Source: Nymphaea colorata (lineage: Eukaryota > Streptophyta > Magnoliopsida > Nymphaeales > Nymphaeaceae). From it: 64,000 nt of DNA. The notes under the pieces were generated by a model. It was not told the DNA's origin. It did no database searches and worked only from the letters and a program-made list of their open reading frames with translations. The position numbers and the translations under genes are program-made. The DNA lies in the NCBI RefSeq assembly GCF_008831285.2, contig NC_045138.2:62001-126000 (forward strand), in the 5' to 3' direction. The stretch's first letter is position 1; every line of letters begins with the position of its first letter. This document shows positions 34,901 to 45,900 of the stretch, in pieces.

Positions 34901-37900
34901 GAGAGAGATATGAAGGTGAGAATTGTTCAAAATACTTAAAATAATTTGCCTACGTTCAGGATACATTATCAGACTCGTATCCCACTATAATAGAGTTTTC
35001 ACGGGCAAGGGCGGGAGGGCCAGTGACGAAGCCGACCTAGAACCTTCTTTTTCTCCGTTTTAACCATGCAAGGTAGTTCCACAGGGTCATCATGTTTTAT
35101 CCGCGAAAAGGTAAAAATTAAGAAGTCCACAAAGCTTGTCACTTTTGCCAGCCTTGCTGACGGTCCGGGTCCCCTTGATGGAATGATGGGCGCTTTCCCT
35201 GAAGCAGGTTTTCTGCTTTCGGGTTTCCGTGCCTGATACATAAGCCAATATCAGGTTAGAGGTCCCCGTTGCAAATTCTATAGTAGTAGACGCGGCCTTT
35301 TATTGAACTTATAGCACTGCACTTCCTCAAGAATAAGCAATATTTGGAAGGTGAAATGGCTTGCTTATTATTGTTTTTTTTTTTTTTCTTTTCTGTTTCG
35401 TCTATTACAGGTTGACAGCGTTAACAAGCCTGGGATACTGTTGGAAGTGGTTCAGGTGCTCACCGACCTTGATCTTGTCATCTCAAAAGCCTACATTAGC
35501 TCTGACGGGGGATGGTTCATGGACGGTAAGCCGAAAAGAGACGTAGATAGAATATTTAGAATATTCTCCATGAATACTTTACCAAAATTAACACGCTAAG
35601 TTTCTTGCGTGCCTCGCAGAATCATCGACTCATGATTAAGTGACTATGGTGCGATGGTAACCATAGTCAAACTAGTAAGAAACTGGATTGTCTGCTTCAA
35701 CTATTTTTCCTGCTCGCTCTTACAAGTCTAACGACACAAACGTATGCAGAATATTTAATACTGCATGCAAAAAAGGATACATAATAAAATTTTAATGTAC
35801 AAATCAGATCAAAGAGTTTCAGGATGAACGGATTTGGCTATCTTGGCTCATAACATCCGATGTGGGCAATGGATTTCCTTGTGGTTTTCATTTCACATTT
35901 CACATTTTCACGCAGTCACAATTCGGCAGAATTAGATTTTCCAATTGCTTAAGTTGTAAGGTAACTGAAACTACCATAAAAAGAAGAATTACGTGGTGGA
36001 ACATGGACAGGAACTAATTTCCAAATAACTGAGTCCTTGCTAAGTGAAAAATGCGCCCTTGAGTCTAAAGGGAACTTTGGATTCTTCAGTTATATGTTGA
36101 ACTTGGTTGAAATTTCTTGTTTTTGCAAAGTATCAAACGGTGTCTGTCCTGTGATTAATGGGTGAAGAATCTCAATAATGGATATTGGCTGCATTCATGG
36201 TTCTTTCTTTTAGACTCTCAATTCTCATGGCATTGTCTCAAGAACTTTTGGGGGCTGTGGCACCTGACATATTGTAGGGGAGGCTGGCTCCTGAATGATC
36301 ATGAATCATTTTATTATGCTTACAAATCATATATAAAAGTAATTTCTTAAAATGGCAATTATACTGGTATTCATCATATTTTGTTGTTGAAAAGTTGCTT
36401 TAAATTGAGTGCGGCTGATTAAATTGATGGTGCAACTAAAAGGTGATACCAATATTCTTAATATTTATTTAGTGCACATATTTCAAGTTCTTTTATCAGG
36501 CAGGATAAACGTGCCCTTAGATTGCTATCATTCATTTGCTTGATGTAGCCTCTTAAGGCACTACCGGCAGAATCACTAACGTTTCTTCTGCATGGACAGT
36601 TTTTCATGTTACGGACAAGAAGGGGAACAAAGTGACCGAGTCCAAGACAATCGAACAAATAGAGAAGGTAACTGCTCGAAATCTTGCTTCTTTAATGCAG
36701 CGCTTATTTTAGCTTCGAGCCTTTTCTTTTTCCAATACGAAAGAACTTTTTAGAATTGGACCGCTTGATCGACCTCGTCCATGGACGTAACATCTCCGGT
36801 GAGGACCAAATTACCGTGAACGAGAAACGACTGCCTACCAAATAAACCTTTATACATGTTATTGGTCGAGCCTATTGGTACTAGTGGTGCAAGACAGTTC
36901 GGTTCCAGGTCAGCCAAACGATAGAAATCTAGTAGACTTGAATGCCCAAGGAATAAAAAATAACACAATACGAACCAGTTCTGACCCATCTGCGCCCTAT
37001 CTAATACTTGATACAGCGCATGCTTCCGAACCCACGCTTCACTAAAACCCCTCTTCTGAAAGTAGAATAGAAACCCGTTCAAAAAACACCAGCAACTTTT
37101 ATTATTGTGGACTGGGCGCTTTTTCATCTGTTAGTTTTTCTTTTATTTGTTCTTTAGCGGCGGCATGTGAAAAAACCAGCTTCTTGAAAAGATCATTTTC
37201 ATCGATTCTTTGGATGGTAAAAGTAATAACTCTATAAGCCTTAAAGTTAGACTTTTAGCGTGCTCAACTGTTTCGTGGCCGACTCAATCTCACGTCAACA
37301 ACTTGGTGGCGTTCAGCCCTCCTCCTTCATAGTCATATGATGGATCTCTTATTATCTGTTCCCCTACAGACTTTGTTGTCATCGTTGTACAAAATTCTTA
37401 TACAGGTCGTAGTGAAAGAAAGCAGGGTCTAAAGGGTTCACCATCTCTACAGGCACTTGGGGCAAATGGATCCCTCAACACCCTGGGTCTGCAAGCCCTT
37501 CAGGGCGAGTACACAGCCTTCGAGCTCATGGGCAACGACCGGCCCGGCCTGCTCTCCGAGATCTCGGCCGTGCTGACCCAAAACCACTGCAATGTGGCGG
37601 CCGCGGAGGTCTGGACCCACAAGACCCGCGTTGCCTGCATCATCTACGTCACCGACGGTGCGACCTCGGGGAGGGTTGACGACCCAGCCCGGCTCGCAGA
37701 TATCGAGAGCCAGCTCCGGAACGTGCTTCGCGGCCGGAACGGGAGCGCATGGACAAGCATCGTGACGGACCTGACCCACGCCGACCGGAGGCTGCACCAG
37801 ATAATGTCCTGTGCCTCGGCAGGGGGCGACGTTGATGTGCCGGAAGAGGCCTGCCACGTCGAGGTCCCTCGGCCACAGATCACCGTCGAGAACTGCAACA

Positions 37901-39029
37901 AGTACTCCGTGGTCAATGTCAAGTGCAAGGATAGGCCCAAGCTGGTGTTCGACACGGTTTATGCGCTCACCGAGATGAAGTGTTCTGTTTTCCATGCCTC
38001 TGTTGCCATGGACGGACCTTATGCTGTTCAGGTAATTAAGACCTCAATCCAGAAACATTCTCTTCTCTCTTCTGCTGTTCAATTTTGATATCCTACTGGT
38101 AACTATGGACATAGCTTTCTAGTTGATCGTGGGATCTTCAATTTGTTTTTCAGTTGCTAGCAGCATACTGTTGGCGAAATTCTATTAATTAAAAAAAATT
38201 GGAATCACTTTTATTGAAGATAAAAGAAAAGTATTTACTGTTACCATTGCCGCTTCTTTGAACTTTTACCAATAGCCACAGTGCTATATTATATTTTGAA
38301 ACATTAGAGGGCGGGGCGGCCAAGGTAGCGTCTCCTTTTTCTCTTCTTCATGTTATTATTTTTTCTTTTCAATATGCTAGTTAACGAATTAACAGTAGTT
38401 CGACAACTGGATTTTGACTCTGCAGGAGTATTATATCCGTCATATGGACGGCTGCACTCTCGACACAGAGGCTGCAAAGAAGCAAGTCATCAATGGCCTC
38501 GAGGCCGCCATTCTTCGCAGAGTGTCCGATGTGAGTACATATTATCACCATACTTTTAACCATAGACTAAGTTGTGCATGCACTCGAATGAATAGTCTCA
38601 TGGAGTCTATTTCTATTTCTATTTGATTGCGCATCATGTGCAAAGGGACCGCAACCATCTTTCATAACCATATGCAGTTTTTTGGTGGCATTTGCATAGT
38701 GTGTGAGCCTGGAACTAAGTGGTAGAGATCGAATCGGGCTGTTGTCGGAGGTGACTCGAGTTCTGCGCGAAAACGGCCTGTCGGTAATGCGAGCCAAGGT
38801 GACAACAGGAGGGGGCAAAGCTGTGAACGTCTTCTATGTCCAAGACACATCAGGGAACCCTGTGGACATGAAGACCATTGAATCTCTGCGCAGGGAGATG
38901 GGGCAGAACATGATGTTCAATGTTAAGTCTGCTTCAGACTCAGATAGGCCTCAGCAACCTGTGCGAACTACCAAATTCAGCTTCTCTTTCGGATGTATCC
39001 TTGAGAAACTTCTGAGCATAATGTACTAG
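31921..39029 (+). CDS. ACR3: ACT domain-repeat protein, ACR3-like
   Basis: Plant ACR proteins carry four ACT domains, related to the C-terminal sensor part of bacterial GlnD, and are thought to sense amino acids; ligand not established here. Seven exons join in frame with GT-AG introns: 31921-31991, 32313-32358, 35411-35525, 36600-36667, 37453-38031, 38426-38530, 38700-39029, giving 437 aa, the normal family size. The start ATGGGGAGC yields [20 protein letters not shown], the usual ACR opening. ACT1 is at about 40-95 ([17 protein letters not shown]), ACT2 from about 123 ([14 protein letters not shown]), ACT3 from about 250 ([17 protein letters not shown]) and ACT4 from about 331 ([19 protein letters not shown]). 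The C-terminus [15 protein letters not shown] resembles Arabidopsis ACR3 (At1g76990). Intron 2 is 3.05 kb. Exon 5 is strikingly GC-rich. Cys replaces the usual Gly at the exon 7 start. No disabling change seen. Confidence 0.93.
36760..37250. other. Intron 4 segment of possible mitochondrial-DNA origin
   Basis: Within ACR3-like intron 4 the composition shifts to near-balanced GC. The style is that of plant mitochondrial intergenic DNA, and a 125-codon frame stays open on the minus strand (36750-37127) with no known family. Judgement is by texture only; no mitochondrial gene was identified. Confidence 0.25.
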
Positions 39030-39186
39030 AAAGTTGCTTGCAATGCCGCAAATGTGTATATAACAGTTTCCTTAGTTTGAAATGCATATTTATATCCATA
39101 CTAGCGTTTCTTATTAAACGTGTTAATGCCCTTTTTCTCTCTCTCTCTTTCTCGCTCTCTCGAAGCAGGGGGCCAGCCTCTCCCTC
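39030..39186. other. ACR3-like 3' flank, ending in CT-rich tract
   Basis: Presumed 3' UTR, then a CT-rich stretch (39133-39168) that is cut at CCCTC by the large TG...CA insertion and resumes at 42949. Confidence 0.5.
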
Positions 39187-42100
39187 TGTTAGTATCCGAC
39201 CAGTTGCGACCAGAAAGTCCGAACCAATCTAGAATCCTTGTTTCCAAGACCTATCTAGAATCCTTGTTTCCAAGACCTACTTGAGGACAATCTAAAAACC
39301 AAAATCCTAAACAAATTAAATACAATTGTCTACCCGGCCGGATAGGACCCTGGCACAAAACCCAATAGGACGAGTAGTACAGGAAAGGTATATCCCAAAA
39401 ACCTATCTAGGCCGATCCTACTACAAAATAGCTAAGGGGGTGCGAGGCCAGTACAAGCGCGGAGTGACACAATCAAGCACTCACAACTTACTCAACCAAC
39501 CACACAAACCACAAGCTAACGAACAAACCACACCCATTTCCAATATGTAGGCTAAGCCCTTTTGTGGTCGTGTCTTTGGCACTTGTGCCTCCGAGGTACT
39601 ACAAGCAAGAGCAATGGCCGTAGCCGGGCTAAAGCAAAAATTGGAAGCAAACAATATGAAAACTACCACCCACAGATTACAAGGGGGATTAGAAGTGATA
39701 CCGGCCAAGGCTTGCTTGGCTTATCCGTGAAGAGGGACCACGGGGAGAAATCCGGACCCTGGGTATTGCAACAACGGTACTAGAAGACCACTTGAGGAGA
39801 CCCTCCATGAAAGTGCTGCGGAAACGACTGCCGCGTGCAGTCGGGCTATGTGCGGGAAGCCTAGGTAGCCCATCGCTCGGGCTAAGGAGGGCCTAGGACA
39901 ACCGGGCCTTCGCAGCTGCCTGGTGCCGAAAGGTGCTGACGGGCTCGGGTTAGGCCAGCCTCTTGCTGCCTAAGGGAACCCGAGGATGCCGAGGAAGGAT
40001 GGAGAGGACAGCCGCCTGCTGTCCAAGGTGGCTTGGCCACGTAAGGGAAGTGTACCGCCGGTGAGGATGAACGCCGGCCATGGGGTTCAACTAGTCCAGC
40101 TTCGTGTTGCTGACTTAGCCAACCAGAAGACCTAATTCCTAACCAAGACTAGGTGGGCTTGGTCCGGATGGGCATGGGTAGGCTTGGACTTAATGAGGTG
40201 AGGTTAGGGTTCGGGTAGGCCAAGGGGAGAAGGACTAGGTGAAGGCGAGGGTCAAAGAGGCTAAGGAATGAACACGGGTAAGTGAGGCCTAGGTATGTGC
40301 TAAAGGTTTGGGTAGGTCAAGTTGACCAAGACATGGATCGGGTTTGATTAGGCTTAGTGGGCTCGGTTGACTAGGGTTTAGGGTAGAGTCAAGGGAGAGA
40401 CTCGGTTGAAGGGACCCACTTGCTAAGCGAGTGGCTTCTAGGGTTTGCTAAGGAGAAAGTGGGGAAGGACGGCAGCGGCAATGGAGTTGCCAATTTCGGA
40501 TAAGGGGTCGTGCGGGTAGGAGGTTTCCTAAAATGGTGGCTTAGGCAGTGCGCGAGGTCTCCTACGGTTTCGGGTAAGGACTAGGCTGGTGTTGCCTAGA
40601 ATAGGCTGCACCGTGGATGAGTGACACCTGGCCCGAATGAATGGCCAAGGAAGGAATGGCGGCTAGGGTTAGCTAGTGCCAAGGGAGGTGGGCCGCACCT
40701 TCCTATTTGGTAGGAGAGGAGATTTGCGGCTGATTCTTGTGGATTTGGCAAAGAGACCAACGAGGAAAGGTGAGATCTCTTCCTCCTCACGATGGTGACA
40801 CGTGGGTATGATGGACAACTAAGGGAGAGTGCGGTTTGGGAAAGCGGATTAGGCCAAGGGACGAGGGCGAGGAAATAGGAAAGGGTGAGGCCTTGCGGTA
40901 GAGGTTTCCACAAATGGCGCAAGGGGGAAAACGAGTGAATGCCGCGTGGAGGATGCATGGACTTGGGACTGAGGTGGCGTGGGACCGAGGTGATGACGTG
41001 GAGGTGGGAGCTGCGGATGGTGGACACGTGGATAGGTTAAGGGCTGAGATGGGCTGCAGATTAGGGTTAGCTAGGAAAAAAGGGCACGAGGAAGGAAAGA
41101 AGGGGCAGCGTGAGGTCAACTTCCAAAAATGTAGGAAGCAATGGGATCAAGGGGATTTAGCTGCTGGGACCAATGGGGCAGGTAAAGACAGGTGGCTGAC
41201 GTGAAAATGGAAGGGGCTCGGATGGAAGACACGTGGAGACTTGAAGGGCTGAGATGGAACCCAATGAGGAAATGTAGGGACTTACCGGATTTGAAGCCGG
41301 CGGCCAAGGAGCGCACGTTTGAACACCGGCGGCTAGGGTTTGCGCCCTTGTGCGATCTTCCAAGCTAATGACCAGAATACCATCATGTTATAACTTGATT
41401 CTTCAATGCTTCCAAGGGCAGATCTGTCCTATTGACGGGGAATTGCAGCGGTCACCAGAATTTGGGATTCCGGCCGTGGATTGAACTTTGCCTAGAAGGC
41501 TCGGATCTTCACCAAACTTGGTCGAAATGAAGCTCTTGAATAGACGATCCTTCTTCAATACTTTTCTTCACTACATCACGCCTTAATCCACCACTTTCTT
41601 AATGATCTTTACTTTTGTTTTTGCTAGTGGAATCAATCTTGAAGCTGTGGCTTTCTTAATGAGTTTTCTTGCAATCTAGTCGTGCGATTTCTTCCAATTT
41701 CGAGGGGCAAGAACCGTGAGATACTTAGATGAATCTAAGACTTGTAAGAGAGGGTCTAGGGGCAATTTTCACCGCTGAATTCCAGATTTAACTCACGGGG
41801 GATGCACTGTGGATTAGGCCTAGGCTGAGGGTCAAATTCTTCGCTAGGACACACCCAACAAGTTACTTAGTTTCAAATAATAATCCTAAAGTACTAACCG
41901 TTTTCTTGAGTCAATATTGAAGTCGATTGAGGGAGCAATCTTCTTCAATCTTCCCGGATGTAGATCAGCCTCTCAACCTTCGTGTGATTTGAAGGAAGGC
42001 ACCGAATCTGACTAGCTTCTTCGTGGGGTAACTTCGAGGTCCAAGGAGCCGCAATGCGCCAGAGCTTTCATGGTTCCAAGTACCGTTGTCCTTAGGCCGA

Positions 42101-42948
42101 GAGGTTGAGGAGAGAAAGAAACCAAAAAAGGAGGAGGACCTGGCCTTCGGTTGGAGAGGATGATGGAGATGCCGGTTTCACCAAAGGAGATCGGGTAGAG
42201 GAGAAGGCGCCACACAAGGAAGGGGACGCAAGGGGGAGAAGGGAAGACACCACCGCGGGAGAGGGGAAGTGCGTGAGGGGAGAGAAGGAGAGCACGAGAG
42301 GAGAGAGAATGAAAACTCATAAATGAATTCTATTATAAAAATTGCATAGTTTACAAAGAGAGTTTCTTGCTTATATACAAGAGCCAATGACTCGGTTGTT
42401 AAGCACATAGAACCGATACAAATAAAGAAATCGAGACACAACCTGTCTCGTATTTACATCAATGCTTAAGCAAAGAACTAAGAAACGAAGTGCATAATCA
42501 AAAACGGGCCTAGCGCCCAACTCAAACCAAAACGCCCTTGAGCCTTTCGAGCCCAAGGTGGGGACCTCGTTCGGGTAACCACCCGAACTTCGGATTTTAG
42601 ATCCATGCTAAGTCTGGGTGACTTAGCCCATTTGCCTAGGAGCTTGGTCCTAGATCGTTTCAAGAGGCCGCGGGTCTGGACTCGCATTTGGTTTAGACCT
42701 TTCTAACTCGGTGAGTCGTACAATAAGTTTAAAGTGATCTTGAGGAATATCCTTTTGATGTTCGCACTCGAACGTTGTTGCTCCACGTACTCCTCCCACT
42801 GCAACCTGCTTGAGTGCTGACTTAACTTCCTCAGGCTTTTCCGAAACGCCCTGTCTGAGCCATCATAACCGTAGGTCCGCGTCCACGATGACTGGGTTCG
42901 GCCTGCTCTGCATCTACTGGGTTCGGACCTAGAGTATGGTCCGTAACA
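39187..42948 (-). mobile_element. Large TG...CA insertion with 5-bp TSD, candidate solo LTR
   Basis: Begins TGTTAGTATCCGACC and ends GGTCCGTAACA. CCCTC lies immediately outside both ends (39182-39186 and 42949-42953). The 5-bp duplication and TG...CA ends are LTR-retrotransposon hallmarks. No second LTR, primer-binding site, polypurine tract or polymerase gene is visible, so a 3.76-kb solo LTR is the simplest reading. Orientation is proposed as minus because CTTGTATATAAGCAAGAAAC (reverse complement near 42380) resembles an LTR TATA box and start site. GC content is clearly higher than in the surroundings. Open frames inside (e.g. 40596-41027, 42012-42320 on minus) resemble nothing known. Confidence 0.65.
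39227..39278. repeat. Perfect 26-bp tandem duplication
   Basis: ATCTAGAATCCTTGTTTCCA-AGACCT occurs twice head to tail near the left end of the large insertion. Confidence 0.95.
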
Positions 42949-42999
42949 CCCTCTCGCTCTCTCTCTCCTGGCTCTCTCTCTCTCTCTCTCCTGGCTCGG

Positions 43000-45900
43000 T
43001 CTTGCCTCTCTCACGCTCGCATGCTTCCAGCCCCCTTCACTACCGGTCGCTCTCCCGCCGGCACTCTTCACCATCACCGCCAGTCAGTCTCCAGCCGGCG
43101 ACCTCCACCACCATTGTCATGTCCCGAAGGTAAATGCCTCTCTCTCTCTCTCCCGACATACAAGAGGGGGGGCAGCAGAGGCCATGGCCCCATCAAATTT
43201 TGGAATTGCCATAGTGAAGCAGACACTGGTTCGTCTTCTTCTTCCACCCTTGTGAGCATCCAAGAACAGTCGCCTCATCAACACGCAGCACAGGTTTTTC
43301 TCTATCTGATGAAAACACGTCGCAGCCACTAACTGTTTCTGGGGGGTTTACGCTTCTAGCTCTCCTTCCATCAACAAGGATGCATTGCAGAAACTCGCAG
43401 TTCATCTTAATGCTTGGGGCTTGGCATCAACGCTGAGGACATGGGGGGTTCCTGTTCAGTTGCCTTTCTGGCTGTCGATGTGTTTGGAGGGGAGCTTTAA
43501 AGGCAGCAGATGTTCATGTATTTGTTTGTGGAATTCGTCATGAGGTGTTGTCTTATAATGGGGTCATCGCTTTCCTTAAATCCCCTTATTTCTTTCTCCA
43601 TCCGGGGGAAGGATGGGAGTCACCTTCGCCGCCATGGCAATCATCGTTTCATTATGTTTCGAAACGTTGTTGCATTCATGCTGCTAGACCTGGTGATTGT
43701 TGTTGCTCGGCATGCGCAACCTTAAACTTTGCCATGAAATTTATTTGTTTTCATTGTGGTCGTCCTGCATCATCTCTTCGTCTTGTTGGATGTTCTTCGG
43801 CCTTGGGTGGAAACTCATATCCTTCCCGGTGTTATGATAAGAAGGAAAAAGATAAGAATAAGAGGTTCCATTCAGTCAGGTTCATATTTTCTGCCGGCCT
43901 GAATCACAGCAGAAGGCTACACAGGCGTTTCGTGTTGGAGACATTTGGGTCCCCATCAGCCCCTTGCGTGTGTCTATGGTAGACCTGCTACTTTGAGCCC
44001 TCCACTGCTACGCCGTCTGACATCGCAGTCACCTCCATTGGACAAATTCAAACCAACGGCTCATTCCACCGTCTGCCCAGCTGCCTCATGTTTGAGGAAT
44101 GAAGTGCCTAGGCAAATATTACCCCTCGCACCAAGTCAGTCCAGGCTCATACGTTCGTGCACGTCGTCTGCTGCTTTCAATTCTCTCAGGCGTCTCATTT
44201 CTCCCCCCGACTGAAGACGTTCTCTTCCCTCCTATGACGACGAACGCAACTCATTTACCTGTTAGGAGGATTGCTGCCACGCTGTCTTTTAACAGTGAGA
44301 TCATGCTAACCCAGGCGCGCGTACAATTTGATTGGAGAAACAGTGCTTTAATTTTGGCTGCTCAGTTTTTTAAGAGAGTCTCTTTATCTTCTCACCCTCG
44401 ACACCTTTTTTTGGAGACACTTCCTGTGCAGCATCATCCCATTGTTCTCTATCATCCCATTGTTCTCTGTCATCATCCCACCCCTCTTAAGATGGGGCCA
44501 ATTTTGTTTCCAAAGGCTCCAATACCGCATCATATTCACCATGCATTTCTACCTCTCCCCATTCCCTCACAAAGTTCCTTGGTCGCCCCCTCATGGATGC
44601 CATTGACTGCCTGCAAGCGTCGATTACTCATTCTCAAGTGCAATCATTAACTCTTTCACTTTTGAAACGTGTAGACAAAGCTTCAATGAATTCAAACAGT
44701 TTAAGGAGGACCAAAGAGATAGCTCGAGCTAATAGCTCTCCTCGATGTTCTTCATGTGCCAGGTGACCTCAGATTTACATGGACCATTTGCAATGAAGTG
44801 TTTGATTTGGAATATCTGGGACTCAACTCCTATAAAAAGAGATTGTTTTTGGCAAATTATATTTGATAGTTTCAACCACACTTTGCACTTTTAAAAACAA
44901 AAATGGAATGTGTTACTATGTCAACCGTGCACTCCATTTGGAGGGGTGCAAACTTCGCCTTCAAGCCCGCTATTGGAGTTGCTAAGGGTATTTTAATTCT
45001 TTAGAGTAAGAGCATTCCAATGGAAGTATTCGATATTGGGACTTTCTCCATATCTCTTCGAGCTCTGTTGTATTCTATCGATACATGGGTGATTTTCTCC
45101 TTCATCTATGGGCCAGCGACATAAACTAACTGCCACTTATTATGGGTGGATCTGTCACGCATCTTGGCATCATCAGAACTCCCCCACATCCTTGCAGGGG
45201 ACTTTAATTGTTTGCTTCATACTAGCGAGTCAAGCCAACCAGTCAACATGAACCCCACTCGTTTCAGCAATTTGTGCAACAGCATGGCCTCTGCGTACTC
45301 CCACATTTTGGTGAGGCATACACATGGTCAAACAATAGGCTGCTCCCTTGCATGAGAATTCTTGATAGAGTACTCGTCAGCCCAGATGTTTTGCAGCTCC
45401 TCCCAAACGTTACAGTGTCTTCTCATGTTCGTTCTATTTCAGACCATGGAGCCATCGTTCTCTCTTGGGGCTTTGGTTTTCTTAGAGCGAGACCCTTCAC
45501 TTATGAGTGTTGGTGGAATACCATGGCCCAGTTCAAAGATATTGTCAAGAATAGTTGGTAGAAGGTTCTTCCTTCAACTCCATTCTTGTATGAAAGAACC
45601 ACCATTAATGTTTGTAGAAAACTCAAAAGGCTCACATCTGATATCAGGTTGTGGTTGGTTGAATATAAAGTGGCCAAATTTAATAACATGAAGTCTTGGG
45701 AGCATGAGCTATTGCATTTGTCCAATGTTACTCCTCCAGCTTCTTCTAGTGAGCAATCAGACATTAGAGATAGAATCAATGAGCTTTTGCCATCTTAATT
45801 GCAGATTGGAGATCTCATGATGAGGTTCAATGTAAGCAAAGGTCGCGTGTTTCTTGGTTGGCACTGGGCAACGGCAACAATTCTTTCTTTCATCAGTCTA

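Noticed and set aside
37447-37995. 182-codon antisense frame as a gene
   Set aside because: It is the mirror of GC-rich ACR3 exon 5, whose sense frame encodes conserved ACT domains.
40596-42320. Overlapping frames in the GC-rich insertion as coding
   Set aside because: Frames occur on both strands, are rich in Pro/Ser/Arg without domains, and lie inside a TG...CA element with no coding history.
39187-42948. CACTA or other TIR transposon
   Set aside because: The target duplication is 5 bp and the ends are TG...CA, not CACTA/CACTG with 3 bp. The inverted similarity beyond TGTTA is weak.
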